Shown: positions 5,650 through 13,926, numbered from the stretch's first letter. The stretch is 17,351 bases of DNA from JAVBNC01 sp031551765 (GCA_031551765.1 JAVBNC010000095.1:1-17351), one strand, 5' to 3'. Made by a program: numbers and translations. The notes: generated by a model from the sequence alone, not told the origin.

Positions 5650-6894
5650 TTACACTATGTTTTTCAGCGCCAGAATGCGCTGCATTTCGTTAAACACCAG
5701 CATGTAGCCTTCGTCAACACCCATGCCGGGCTTGGCCAGAATCTGGTCGGGCGAAGTGGCCATGGCGATGTTCGCGCAGATTTCGGCGGAGCGGTTGGTT
5801 TCGTTGCAGGTGCCGCCCAGGTACGCGCCCATGCCGTACTTTTTGCAGTACAGAATGGCGTCGATGGCGTTGTTCACGCCGCCCAGGTCCGGGGCCTTGA
5901 CCTGGGCCATGTGCCCGGCCTTGGCGTCGGTAAAGTCCCGCACGTCCTCATAGGTGTTGCACCATTCGTCGGCCACGATCTCCACTTTGCAGCCTTTTTT
6001 CTCGGTCAGCTCGCGGATGGTTTTCAGGCCGTGGATCTGGGCTTCCTTGTTGCCCATGTCCACGGGGCCCTCGATGCGCAGCCTGAGGGAACCGGCGGCC
6101 TTTTCCAGCCCGCAGAAGCAGTCGGCTATGGCTTCGAAGTTGTTGTCAAAGGCGATGCTCATGGTGCCGTACACGTCAATGTGCAGCACGGGCTTGTAGC
6201 CGGGGTAGGGGGCCAGCTGGGCCACGCGCTTGACCAGCCATTCAATGTATTCGCGCAGCTTTTCGGCCTTGTGGCCCAGTTTTTCCGGCACGTTGTTGAA
6301 CAGGCCGTGGGGCAGCACGTCCGCGCCCTTCATGATCATCTTGTCCGCGTTCATGTAGCGGTCGTCCCCGGACTGGGTGAAAATGGGGATAAGCGAACTA
6401 GCCACGCTGGTGCCGTATTCCTGGGCCACCACTTTGGCCATGAGCGTGCCTTTGCTCTTGGCAACCGCGTCCAGGCAGGCCTGGGTCACGCCGTAGCGGA
6501 TGGCGGTGTGGAAAATCTTGCCCGTGGCCGGGTTGATTTTTTCTTCCACCAGCTTGGCCATGTCCTTGAAGCTGCCGATTTCCTTGCCCTTGTACAGCGG
6601 GGCGATTTCCTTCTGGATGACGGGAATGAAATCCTTGGCCAGGAACAGCGGGTCGCGGCCGCCCGCGCCGGAATACTGCACGGCCGCGCAGTCGCCGTGG
6701 GCCACGGCGCCGTTTTCCAGCACAAAGAGCACGGAAACGGCTTCCCCGGCCTGGCGTATGGCGGTAAAGCCGGGGGTCACGGGCTTGCCCAGGTAGAAGG
6801 CGCCATCGTGCTTCGCGCCGTTTTTAATGGCCAGCTGGTCGTCAAAGAAAAAGCCGGTTTGCCCCGGAGCGCAGACAACGTCGATGATTTTCAT
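5650..6894 (-). CDS. mal: Methylaspartate ammonia-lyase
   Basis: This enzyme removes ammonia from (2S,3S)-3-methylaspartate to give mesaconate, the second step of the methylaspartate route of glutamate fermentation. The 414-residue protein belongs to the enolase superfamily. All key residues of the characterised clostridial and Citrobacter enzymes are present with a constant offset of +2: Q174 (FTQSG), H196 (LPHGLFNN), metal ligands D240, E275 and D309, and the catalytic base K333 in QVKAPDLGG. Length is normal for the family, so the gene should be active. The ATG at 6894 is preceded by AAAAGGA. It is separated from glmE by 164 nt that hold repeat copy 3. Confidence 0.96.
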   Translation of the reverse strand: MKIIDVVCAPGQTGFFFDDQLAIKNGAKHDGAFYLGKPVTPGFTAIRQAGEAVSVLFVLENGAVAHGDCAAVQYSGAGGRDPLFLAKDFIPVIQKEIAPLYKGKEIGSFKDMAKLVEEKINPATGKIFHTAIRYGVTQACLDAVAKSKGTLMAKVVAQEYGTSVASSLIPIFTQSGDDRYMNADKMIMKGADVLPHGLFNNVPEKLGHKAEKLREYIEWLVKRVAQLAPYPGYKPVLHIDVYGTMSIAFDNNFEAIADCFCGLEKAAGSLRLRIEGPVDMGNKEAQIHGLKTIRELTEKKGCKVEIVADEWCNTYEDVRDFTDAKAGHMAQVKAPDLGGVNNAIDAILYCKKYGMGAYLGGTCNETNRSAEICANIAMATSPDQILAKPGMGVDEGYMLVFNEMQRILALKNIV

Positions 6895-6931
6895 GAGTTT
6901 TTTCCTTTTGGTTTAGTCTCATTGAAAATTA

Positions 6932-7056
6932 CCAAATGAGGATTCTTGTTCTCTGCCGAGGAAGGCGACTTCCGGGCGGAGCGAAGTGTATTACTGCATA
7001 CATGAGCTTCGCACGGGAGGAGCCTGACGAAGGCAGAGGGCAAAAAGACCATTTGG
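6932..7056 (+). repeat. Dispersed structured element, copy 3 (subfamily B), inside the glm-mal operon
   Basis: This 125-nt copy is colinear with copy 2, without gaps. The outer helix is CCAAATG (6932-6938) with CATTTGG (7050-7056). Compared with copy 2, an A-T pair became C-G and a T-A pair became G-C, so both changes are compensated. The basal helix TTGTTCTCTGCC/GGCAGAGGGCAA and the GCGAAG/CTTCGC apical hairpin are identical; the inner stem is weaker (tandem G-A/A-G mismatches and a U-G). Its favoured RNA orientation (plus) is opposite to the operon. It ends 2 nt from the glmE stop codon and lies 37 nt from the mal start. Confidence 0.85.
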
Positions 7057-7058
7057 AG

Positions 7059-8519
7059 CTATTTCGTCCCTTCCGGCCTGCCGACCAGAAAGCCCTTGCC
7101 GATAGCGTACACGTCGTCAATGATCATCTGGAAGTTGACGGGCCGGTTTTCAATCTTGGCCCGGTCTTCCAGCTTCTGGCGGTGGAAGGCCTTGAGTTCG
7201 TCGGACAGGGGCACGTTGCCCACTTCAATGAAGCGGATGGCGCCGGTGTTGTCCCGCGCGGGCATGGCCTTGCCCTTGTTGCAGCGGCTGGGGGAGAAAG
7301 GCACGTCCAGCACGCCCGCCGCGAATGCGTTCACGGAACCCGTGGCGTAGTCGCCCTTGCCCAGCTCTTCCACTTTCTTCAGGATGCATTCCACTTCCTG
7401 CTCGATAATGCCGCTTTCCTGCACCACTTCCGGGTTTTCGGTCATATCCTGGCAGCGCAGCATGGAAACCACCTGCTTGGTGGCTTTCAGGCCGGCCGCG
7501 TTGGCTTCCATGGTGGGAATGCCCATGGCTTCGTGCGGGCTCTTGACGATGACCTTGGTGGACTTGGACAAAACAGCCGCCGCCGCGCCCCAGGAAATGA
7601 CCCCGAAAGCCCGGGATTCGTCCTGCGGGAAGCCGCCCATCCACTGGTGGAACACCGTGGTCACCTTGACGTCGGAAAAGCCGAAGCGGTCCAGGTAGCG
7701 CCGGGTCAGCAGGCGCAAAGAGCGCATGGCGGCCACGTCCTGGGTCAGGTTGCCGCACTGGCCGTAGCCCACGGTAATGTCTTTCACGCCTTGCGTCGCG
7801 GCCAGCAGAGCTTCGATAACCGCCACCGCGTTGGAAATGCAGGGCGGCACCAGGGTGCCGGTGAGCGGGCCGAACGGCTCGCGGTTGATGGAAACGCCCG
7901 CTTCCTCGTACATGCCGATGAGCCGGTCCGTATACTGCCAGTGGGCAATGGTGTTTTCCAAGGCGTGGTTCTTGGAGTAGGGGATATTGTAGGAAATGGC
8001 CCCGCCTTCAAAGGAGGTGAAGCCCCCGGCCACGGCTATTTCCGAAAGCAGGCGCGCGTCCGGGGTGCCGTGCCGCACCTGCACCGGGTTTTTCAGGGAC
8101 GAGGTGACGGAACGGCAGATGGACACGCCGTAGTTGACGGCCGGAAAACCGTTGAGCATGGAGCGGCCGCTTTCCTTGCTTTTTTCGATGCCCACTTCGG
8201 CTTCCGCGTAGCGGTTCAGACGGGTGTAGCTGTCGATGGTGCTGGGGAGCAAGTCCGCTTCGCCTTCGGTTTCCAGGAACTGCAGCAGCTTGATGTGCTC
8301 GGAAGGCAGGGCCACCCCGGCGCGCGGCTGGGTAAGGGTGACGCCTTCCTTCATGGCGCGCTGCAGTTTCAGGCCGAAGCGTTTTTCCGCGGCAATGCTT
8401 TTCTGGTAGGCATAGGCCTCTTCCAGGTCCAGGTTCTTGCCGGTGGGCCATTGGGCCAGCACCTCTTTGCGCTGAGCGAAAAATTCGTCATGGGACAATT
8501 TCTGGTTCTTAAGATCCAT
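7059..8519 (-). CDS. glmE: Methylaspartate mutase (glutamate mutase) epsilon subunit
   Basis: The epsilon subunit is the TIM-barrel catalytic chain of AdoCbl-dependent glutamate mutase, which rearranges L-glutamate to (2S,3S)-3-methylaspartate with GlmS. The 486-residue product matches the usual length of about 480-485. It shows family-like stretches such as TLTQPRAGVALPSEHIKLL, the QVRHGTPDARLL segment, the GYGQCGNLTQDVAAMRSL segment and VFHQWMGGFPQDE. The start at 8519 has a GGAGGG site and overlaps the end of glmL by 11 nt, indicating translational coupling. Repeat copy 3 follows almost directly after the stop. Confidence 0.95.
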   Translation of the reverse strand: MDLKNQKLSHDEFFAQRKEVLAQWPTGKNLDLEEAYAYQKSIAAEKRFGLKLQRAMKEGVTLTQPRAGVALPSEHIKLLQFLETEGEADLLPSTIDSYTRLNRYAEAEVGIEKSKESGRSMLNGFPAVNYGVSICRSVTSSLKNPVQVRHGTPDARLLSEIAVAGGFTSFEGGAISYNIPYSKNHALENTIAHWQYTDRLIGMYEEAGVSINREPFGPLTGTLVPPCISNAVAVIEALLAATQGVKDITVGYGQCGNLTQDVAAMRSLRLLTRRYLDRFGFSDVKVTTVFHQWMGGFPQDESRAFGVISWGAAAAVLSKSTKVIVKSPHEAMGIPTMEANAAGLKATKQVVSMLRCQDMTENPEVVQESGIIEQEVECILKKVEELGKGDYATGSVNAFAAGVLDVPFSPSRCNKGKAMPARDNTGAIRFIEVGNVPLSDELKAFHRQKLEDRAKIENRPVNFQMIIDDVYAIGKGFLVGRPEGTK

Positions 8520-9918
8520 GAGTTCCCTCCGCGAGAGTCACGATTTCCTGCTTCATTATGGCCAGCGCCGCTTCCGGGTCCACCAGGCTGACCAGGCCCA
8601 TGGCGCTGAATATGTATTGTTTGTCCAGCATGTACGCGGGCGAAAGCGGCAGCATGCGGCCCATGCCCCGCGAATGCGTGGTGGCCGCCGCGCCGGCCAG
8701 AACGGCGGCCGGGTTTTCCGCGTTCTTCAAAACGCCGCCCACGCCGATGACCGCGCGGGTGGCGGACATGTCCTTGCCGGTAAGCACGTACATTTCTCCG
8801 GCCGGGGTGTAGACCTGCTCCATGACTCCGCAGTGGCGTTCCATGGCCTCGGTAATGCCGCAGCGGGCGAGCGCCTCGTCAATGCGCCGTTCCGTGGAGT
8901 TTTGCGGGGCAATGGTTTCCGGGCTGGCCGTGCATTTGGCCACCCAGGCTTCCACTTCTTCCGGGGTGACGGAAGCGGCTTCGGCCACGGTTTCCGCGCC
9001 CACGGCGTCCAGCAGGAACTTGGCGCTGTAGCGCATGCCCAGGTCGCCTTCCACCGTGCGCTTGCTGTAGGGTTCGGGCAGACCTTTCAAGAGCACGTTG
9101 TCCAGGGTGGGTTCGCCTTTGGACATGGAATACACGTCCGTGGTGGCTCCGCCCATGTCCACGGCCATGAACTCGCCCAGGCCGGGGCTCTTCTTGGTGC
9201 CCAGGCTCAGCAGCTCACAGCCCTTGAGCACGGCCAGGGGCGTGGGGATAATGGCGTGTTCCGTCATTTCCTGCACCCGCGAGAGGCCCTTGGCGTCGAT
9301 GATGCGCTCGATGAAGATGTCCCGGATACAGGTCTGGGCCGGTTCGATGTTCAGCTTGCCGAAGCTGGGCATGACGTTCTTGGTCATGACGTGGCGCTTG
9401 CCCGAGGCTTGCAGAATTTCTTCCAGATCGCGGGCGGCGCTTTTATTGCCCGCCACGATGATGGAGAAGTTCCGTTCAATGGCCGCAAGCTGCTTGGCGT
9501 TGCTGATGATGACGTCTTTGTTGCCGCCGTCCGTGCCGCCGCACAGGAGCACGATATCCGGATTGATATTGTGGATTTCCTGTTGCTCTTCAGCGGAAAT
9601 TTCATAGGCGTAGGTTTTGATGACTTTGGCGCCCGCGCCTTCCGCGGCCATTTTCGCGGCTTTGGCCGTCAGTTCCGGCACCAGGCCCAGGGCCACCATG
9701 GCCAGGCCGCCCGCCGCGCTGCTGCAGCACAGCAGCGTATCATACTGGAAGCCGCCGATTTGGGCGTGAAGCAGGTCCATGGCCTTGTGAAAGCCTTCCA
9801 TCACGTCGGTGGTGATGGTGGTGAAGGCGTTGGCCGTGCCCAGAATTTTCGGGGCCGCGGCGTCAATGGCCGTCACCTTGGTGAACGTGCTCCCGAAGTC
9901 CACTGCAAGGTAGCGCAT
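8509..9918 (-). CDS. glmL: GlmL/MutL, ASKHA-fold ATPase associated with glutamate mutase
   Basis: GlmL is encoded between the two mutase subunits in most glutamate-mutase operons. It is an actin/Hsp70-type ATPase suspected, but as far as I know not proven, to reactivate or chaperone the B12 enzyme. The 469-residue product starts with the phosphate-1 loop VDFGSTFTK (residues 6-14). An internal VDMGGATTDVYS phosphate-2 loop and a VLLCGGTDGG glycine-rich turn are also visible. The ATG at 9918 is preferred: it follows the glmS stop by 2 nt and has GGGGG 6 nt upstream inside the end of glmS. A TTG at 9924 is a possible but weaker start. The tight spacing to glmS and overlap with glmE show an operon. 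Confidence 0.93.
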   Translation of the reverse strand: MRYLAVDFGSTFTKVTAIDAAAPKILGTANAFTTITTDVMEGFHKAMDLLHAQIGGFQYDTLLCCSSAAGGLAMVALGLVPELTAKAAKMAAEGAGAKVIKTYAYEISAEEQQEIHNINPDIVLLCGGTDGGNKDVIISNAKQLAAIERNFSIIVAGNKSAARDLEEILQASGKRHVMTKNVMPSFGKLNIEPAQTCIRDIFIERIIDAKGLSRVQEMTEHAIIPTPLAVLKGCELLSLGTKKSPGLGEFMAVDMGGATTDVYSMSKGEPTLDNVLLKGLPEPYSKRTVEGDLGMRYSAKFLLDAVGAETVAEAASVTPEEVEAWVAKCTASPETIAPQNSTERRIDEALARCGITEAMERHCGVMEQVYTPAGEMYVLTGKDMSATRAVIGVGGVLKNAENPAAVLAGAAATTHSRGMGRMLPLSPAYMLDKQYIFSAMGLVSLVDPEAALAIMKQEIVTLAEGTHGS

Positions 9919-9920
9919 AC

Positions 9921-10331
9921 TCAACCCCCAAGCAGTTCCCGCAAATCGGCCAGGGTGGTTTCAATGGTGGTGCCGGGCGGGTAGGCGCGGGTAAAGCCCA
10001 TGGCTTTGTACCGTTTTTCCACCTCGGTGAAATCCTGTTTGCCCACGACCAGGTTGCCCCCGGCCAGCAGCACAATGCCTTTCAGGCCCGCTTCGTCACA
10101 TTTTTCACGCAGGCCCTGGCAGTCGATTTCCCCGTGGCCGTAGAGGGAAGAAACCACAATGGCGTCCGCGTTGGTTTCCACGGCCGCGTTAATGAACTCT
10201 TCCTGCGCCACCATGACGCCCAGGTTGACCACGTTGTACCCCGCCTCTTCCAGGGCCATGGCCAGAATTCTGTTGCCGACCGCGTGTACGTCGGCGCCTA
10301 TCACACCGGTAACCAGGGTCTTCTTTTCCAT
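9921..10331 (-). CDS. glmS: Methylaspartate mutase (glutamate mutase) sigma subunit, B12-binding
   Basis: The sigma subunit carries adenosylcobalamin in base-off/His-on form for glutamate mutase. The 136-residue Rossmann-like protein has the diagnostic D-x-H-x-x-G motif at D14-V-H16-A-V-G19; H16 is the expected axial cobalt ligand. Further conserved segments are VVSSLYGHGE in the centre and LAGGNLVVGKQDF near the C terminus. It is the first gene of the operon, preceded by an AAGGAG site. Its upstream region is shared with the divergent MocR-type regulator. The name glmS here means glutamate mutase S (also called mutS or mamA), not glucosamine-6-phosphate synthase. Confidence 0.96.
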   Translation of the reverse strand: MEKKTLVTGVIGADVHAVGNRILAMALEEAGYNVVNLGVMVAQEEFINAAVETNADAIVVSSLYGHGEIDCQGLREKCDEAGLKGIVLLAGGNLVVGKQDFTEVEKRYKAMGFTRAYPPGTTIETTLADLRELLGG

Positions 10332-10607
10332 CTGCTCCGCTCCTTGGGTGCGCCTGGTTTATGCGCCCCGTATGTTGTTGAAGCTGAAATAGGGAAGATG
10401 CTTTATGCCTTGGTACAGCAGGTCCGTCTTTGTGGCTAGGGCCGGTTTGGATCTTTTTGATGGATACGGTTTTAGCCCTTGCTGGGCGCTGTCTTTATCG
10501 TCAAAATAAATTTTTGGCATATTAATGGATACAATTTAGGATGGCGCTTTGCCGGGGAATGGACTAGGAATCGTTGCACCCCATCCTGGTAAACCTTGGA
10601 AGTAGCT
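10332..10607. promoter_or_regulatory. Divergent glmS / MocR-regulator intergenic region with direct repeats
   Basis: This 276-bp region separates two divergently transcribed units. ATGGATACGGTTTTAG (10460-10475) and ATGGATACAATTTAGG (10525-10540) form a direct repeat, ATGGATAC plus a T-rich end, 65 bp apart start to start; a weaker TTGGATC lies at 10447. MocR/GabR/PdxR-type regulators typically bind direct repeats. A candidate rightward promoter, TTGGCA (10514-10519) and TAGGAT (10537-10542) with 17-bp spacing, encloses the second repeat, which fits autorepression. I found no convincing leftward -35/-10 pair or sigma-54 site for glmS. Binding is inferred. Confidence 0.5.
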
Positions 10608-12041
10608 ATGCTCCAGCTTGACGCCACGGCCAAAACCCCGCTGTACCGGCAAATTTACGAACAGCTCAAACAGGACATTCTCTCCGGCGTGCTGCCCGAA
10701 GGCATGCGCCTGGTTTCCACCAGAACCCTGGCCAAGGACCTGCAGGCGGGCCGGAACACCGTGGAAAACGCTTACGCCCAACTGGTGCTGGAAGGGTACG
10801 TGGCCGCGGTGCCCGGTTCCGGGTACGTGGTGCGGGCCATGCAGCACGACCTGTATACGGAAATGCCCAACTGGCAGAGCGCCAACATCGCCATTGCGCG
10901 GGCCTCCGAACGGCCGCCCAAGGTGCGCCAGCCCTACAATTTCGACTACGGCACCTTGGGCGCCTGGGCTTTTCCCTACAAGCAGTGGCGGGCCCTGACC
11001 GACGCCGTGCTGACCGAGGTGGAAGAGCTGCACCAGCGCAGCCCCGTCCTGCTGCGCGACGAACTGCTGGGCGACCGGGACCTGCGCGGGGAACTGGTCA
11101 AACACCTCTACCGCAGAAGAGGCGTCAACTGCACCATAGACCAGGTGGTGATCTGCAACGGGCTGCAGCCCGCCATTTCTTCCCTGTTGCGCGTTTTCCC
11201 CTACCAGCGCCGGGCCGTGGCCATGGAAAACCCCGGTTTCAGAAGGGCGCGGGCGGTGTTCCAGACCAACGGCTTTGAGCTCTTCCCCGTGCCGGTGCAG
11301 GAAGACGGCGTGGACCTGGGCGCTCTGTGGGCTTCCCCCGCTCCCATGGCCTTTGTTTCGCCTTCGCGCCAATATCCCACGGGCGCCATCCTTTCCATCC
11401 AGAAGCGCATGGAGCTGTTGCGCTGGGCCACGGAACGCGGCGGCCTGGTCATAGAAGACGACTACGACAGCGAATACCGCTACAAGGGCAAGCCCATTCC
11501 TTCCCTGCAGTCCATAGACCGGCAGGGCCGGGTGGTGTACATCGGCTCCTTTTCCAAAATCCTCTCGCCGGGTCTGCGCCTGGGCTACATGGTGCTGCCG
11601 GAATGGCTGCTGGAGCGTTTCCGCAAGGTTTTCACCGGGTACAAGTGCTCGGTTTCCTGGCTGGAGCAGAAAATTTTGGCCCGCTTCATGGCCGAAGGGC
11701 ACATGGAAAAGCACATCCGCAAAATGTGCCTGATCAACAAAAAGAAGCACGACGTGCTCATGGAAGCCATCAGCGCGGCTTTCGGCGACAGGGTGATCGT
11801 GCACGGCCAGAACGCCGGGCTGCACGTGCTGCTGGAATTCCCGGAGGGCCGGACCGAGGCGGAACTGGTGGAAAAAGCGGCGGAGCGGGGCGTGAAGGTC
11901 TATTCCGGCTCCTCGCTGTGGCTGGACGCCACCGAAAAAAGGCCCGCCACCATTCTCATGGGCTACGGCACCCTGCCGGACGAGAAAATTCCCGAAGCCG
12001 TCGCCCTGCTGCGCCGGGCCTGGTTTGGCGGCGGGGTCTGA
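10608..12041 (+). CDS. MocR-family regulator (GntR-type winged HTH fused to fold-type I aminotransferase domain)
   Basis: The 477-residue protein has a GntR wHTH at about residues 10-75 (PLYRQIYEQLKQDILSG, STRTLAKDLQAGRNTVENAY, LEGYVAAVPGSGYVV). A PLP-dependent aminotransferase-like domain follows. In it the IEDDYDSEYR stretch (D284 region) and SFSK with candidate PLP lysine K317, followed by PGLRLGYMV, are conserved, so PLP binding is likely. MocR regulators sense an amino-acid or PLP-related ligand and usually act on a neighbouring divergent gene and on themselves. Here the divergent neighbour is the glutamate mutase operon, so control of that operon is the natural guess. The ATG at 10608 has GGAAG 5 nt upstream; a TTG at 10596 is less likely. 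Confidence 0.9.
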   Translation: MLQLDATAKTPLYRQIYEQLKQDILSGVLPEGMRLVSTRTLAKDLQAGRNTVENAYAQLVLEGYVAAVPGSGYVVRAMQHDLYTEMPNWQSANIAIARASERPPKVRQPYNFDYGTLGAWAFPYKQWRALTDAVLTEVEELHQRSPVLLRDELLGDRDLRGELVKHLYRRRGVNCTIDQVVICNGLQPAISSLLRVFPYQRRAVAMENPGFRRARAVFQTNGFELFPVPVQEDGVDLGALWASPAPMAFVSPSRQYPTGAILSIQKRMELLRWATERGGLVIEDDYDSEYRYKGKPIPSLQSIDRQGRVVYIGSFSKILSPGLRLGYMVLPEWLLERFRKVFTGYKCSVSWLEQKILARFMAEGHMEKHIRKMCLINKKKHDVLMEAISAAFGDRVIVHGQNAGLHVLLEFPEGRTEAELVEKAAERGVKVYSGSSLWLDATEKRPATILMGYGTLPDEKIPEAVALLRRAWFGGGV

Positions 12042-12098
12042 ACGCTGCTCGCAACCCGGAGCACGGCCGGAAAATCCGCGCCGCGCGTATTGATCCTA

Positions 12099-12130
12099 TT
12101 CCATAAAATGCATAACTAATCTATATGGAA
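12099..12130. promoter_or_regulatory. AT-rich inverted repeat upstream of the permease gene
   Basis: TTCCATA (12099-12105) and TATGGAA (12124-12130) form a perfect 7-bp inverted repeat separated by 18 bp. They lie in the only AT-rich island of a GC-rich 278-bp gap. TAAAAT at 12104-12109 is a good -10-like hexamer but has no clear -35; TTGATC (12090-12095) with TAACTA (12113-12118) at 17-bp spacing is an alternative. A promoter/operator for the permease is plausible. Confidence 0.35.
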
Positions 12131-12170
12131 ATGCAGCGCGCGCGAGCGCTGCCGCATGCCGTGGCGACCC

Positions 12171-12235
12171 GGGGGAAAGACGCCCGGCCCGAAAACAATG
12201 GCTGACCGCCGTTGCGGGCCGGGCGGGTTTCCCCC
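12171..12235 (+). other. Large hairpin in the regulator-permease gap (terminator or leader structure)
   Basis: GGGGGAAA (12171-12178) pairs with TTTCCCCC (12228-12235). After a 2x2 purine mismatch, CGCCCGGCCCG (12181-12191) pairs with CGGGCCGGGCG (12215-12225). An inner hairpin CAATGGC/GCCGTTG (12196-12202 with 12208-12214) is separated by an AAAA bulge. In all about 26 pairs form. CCTTTGT follows rather than a real T-tract. It may end the regulator transcript or, if the AT-rich repeat upstream is a promoter, form a structured leader of the permease mRNA. Confidence 0.65.
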
Positions 12236-12319
12236 CTTTGTCCGTGCGGGACCCGCTACGGAATTTGGCATCATCTGACGTGGCGCGTTCCGCCGCTTCG
12301 TGAAAAAAAGAGTGGTTTC

Positions 12320-13915
12320 ATGCCGGACAACACGCGCGAACATTTGAAGAAGAGCTTGGGCAGAAAAGATATCCTGGCTTTTGCCGTCGGCGCCATGGTT
12401 GGCGGGGTATGGGTGATGCTGGCGGGCGCATGGGTAAGCCAGGCCGGGGTTCTCGGCGCCGTGGCGGCCTTTGCCGTGGGCGCCGTGCTCTGTATCTTCG
12501 TGAGCCTGACCTACGCGGAACTGACGCCCGCCCTGCCGCTGGCCGGGGGGGAAATGATCTATTCCTACCGGGGCCTGGGCTATTACGCTTCCTGGGTCAC
12601 CGGCTGGATGACCGCTTTCGCCTATATCGGCGTCGTGGTTTGGGAAGGGCTGACCATAGTCACGGCCATCGACAGCCTGATCACCATCCCGCGCTTCGGC
12701 TACCTCTGGACCGTGGAAGGCTTTGACGTTTACCTCTCCTGGGCGCTGACCGGGGCGCTGGGCGGGCTTGTGCTGGCTTTTGTCAACTATCTGGGCGTCA
12801 GGGCTTCCGCCGTGCTGCAAAGCGCCGCCATTCTGGCCTTGGCCGCCGGCGGCCTGTGCTTTCTGGCGGGCAGCGCCACGGGCGGCTCCACAGCCAACAT
12901 GACGCCCCTTTTCACCGGCCTGGGCGGCCTGTTCACGGTCATCACCATGGTTCCGGCCATGTTCATCGGCTTTGACGTTATCCCGCAGGTGGCGGAGGAA
13001 ATGGACATTCCCCTGCGCAACATTCCCGGCATGCTGGTCTCTTCCATTTGCATCACGGCGGCCTGGTTCATGTTGATCATCATTGGCATTTCCCTGGCGG
13101 CTCCGGCCGGGATCAGAACGGGCGGCCCTATTTCCGTGGCGGATTCCCTGGCCTATTGCACGGGCAGCCCGGCCCTGGGCAAGTTCATGATAGTGGCGGG
13201 CCTGTGCGGCACTCTGACCAGTTGGAACGGTTTTTTCGTGGGGGCGACCAGGCTGCTGTTCAGCATGGGCAGGGCCAGAATGCTCCCGGCGGTTTTCGGC
13301 CATGTGCACCCGGCGCGCGGCACGCCCGTGGCGGCCGTCGTTATGGTGGGTCTTATCGCCTGCGCCGCGCCTTTTTTGGGCAGGGCCGCCCTATTCTGGT
13401 TTGTGAACGCCAGTTCCTTCGCCTCCGTGCTGGTGTACAGCATGGTGGCCGTCTCGTTTCTGGCGCTGCGCAAATATGAGCCCAACCTGCGGCGACCGTA
13501 CCGGGTAAAAGGCGGCCCTCTGGCCGGTATTCTCGCTCTTGGGGCCTGCGCCTTCTTTCTTTATCTGTACCTGCCCTTTGGGCCGGGCGCGCTGCGTTTT
13601 GAGGAATGGACCCTGATTTTCGGCTGGCTCATGCTGGGGATCACGCTGTTCGCCTTCACCCAGGAGAAGTACCGCGACATCAGCCCGCAGGAACGGGAAT
13701 ACCTGCTGCTGGGCGACGAGCACGCGCGCTATTCCGTGGACCCCATCGTCTTTGCCATGACCGGGGCCAAAAACGGCTCGCTCAGCAGCGAGGAGCGGAG
13801 TTATTTGATGGATGGCTTTGAGATCCCGCCTGACCAGCCATCCGGCCAGCCGCCTCCCGGCGGAACCGGCCCGGAAGCCCCAGGGGCCGGACTGGGAGAC
13901 ATCCGGCGGCAGTAG
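12320..13915 (+). CDS. APC-superfamily amino acid permease
   Basis: The 531-residue protein is a multi-pass inner-membrane carrier. The N-terminal LGRKDILAFAVGAMVGG (13-29) matches the APC first-helix pattern with its broken glycine-rich helix, and YAELTPALPLAGGE (65-78) is the conserved segment after helix 2. About 12 hydrophobic helices follow. A long cytoplasmic tail starts near residue 445 and contains two similar words, SPQEREYLLLG (455-465) and SSEERSYLMDG (489-499), then a Pro/Gly-rich end. Substrate cannot be read from sequence; glutamate or a related amino acid is a guess from the neighbouring regulator and operon. ATG at 12320 is the start of the recognisable protein; the upstream open frame runs through the hairpin region. 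Confidence 0.88.
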   Translation: MPDNTREHLKKSLGRKDILAFAVGAMVGGVWVMLAGAWVSQAGVLGAVAAFAVGAVLCIFVSLTYAELTPALPLAGGEMIYSYRGLGYYASWVTGWMTAFAYIGVVVWEGLTIVTAIDSLITIPRFGYLWTVEGFDVYLSWALTGALGGLVLAFVNYLGVRASAVLQSAAILALAAGGLCFLAGSATGGSTANMTPLFTGLGGLFTVITMVPAMFIGFDVIPQVAEEMDIPLRNIPGMLVSSICITAAWFMLIIIGISLAAPAGIRTGGPISVADSLAYCTGSPALGKFMIVAGLCGTLTSWNGFFVGATRLLFSMGRARMLPAVFGHVHPARGTPVAAVVMVGLIACAAPFLGRAALFWFVNASSFASVLVYSMVAVSFLALRKYEPNLRRPYRVKGGPLAGILALGACAFFLYLYLPFGPGALRFEEWTLIFGWLMLGITLFAFTQEKYRDISPQEREYLLLGDEHARYSVDPIVFAMTGAKNGSLSSEERSYLMDGFEIPPDQPSGQPPPGGTGPEAPGAGLGDIRRQ

Positions 13916-13926
13916 CGCGCTTTGTG

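Noticed and set aside
4424..5707. Long open frames on the plus strand opposite the glm-mal operon and opposite the sigma-54 regulator.
   Set aside because: They mirror GC-rich genes on the other strand, have Gln/His/Val/Gly-rich translations without domains, and lack ribosome-binding sites. The minus-strand genes explain the region.
10332..10450. Possible cobalamin riboswitch in the glmS leader: the minus strand has AGCCACAAAG and GGACCTGCTG, slightly like the B12 box.
   Set aside because: The box does not match the consensus spacing, and I found no conserved core or pairing that would complete a riboswitch of about 200 nt.
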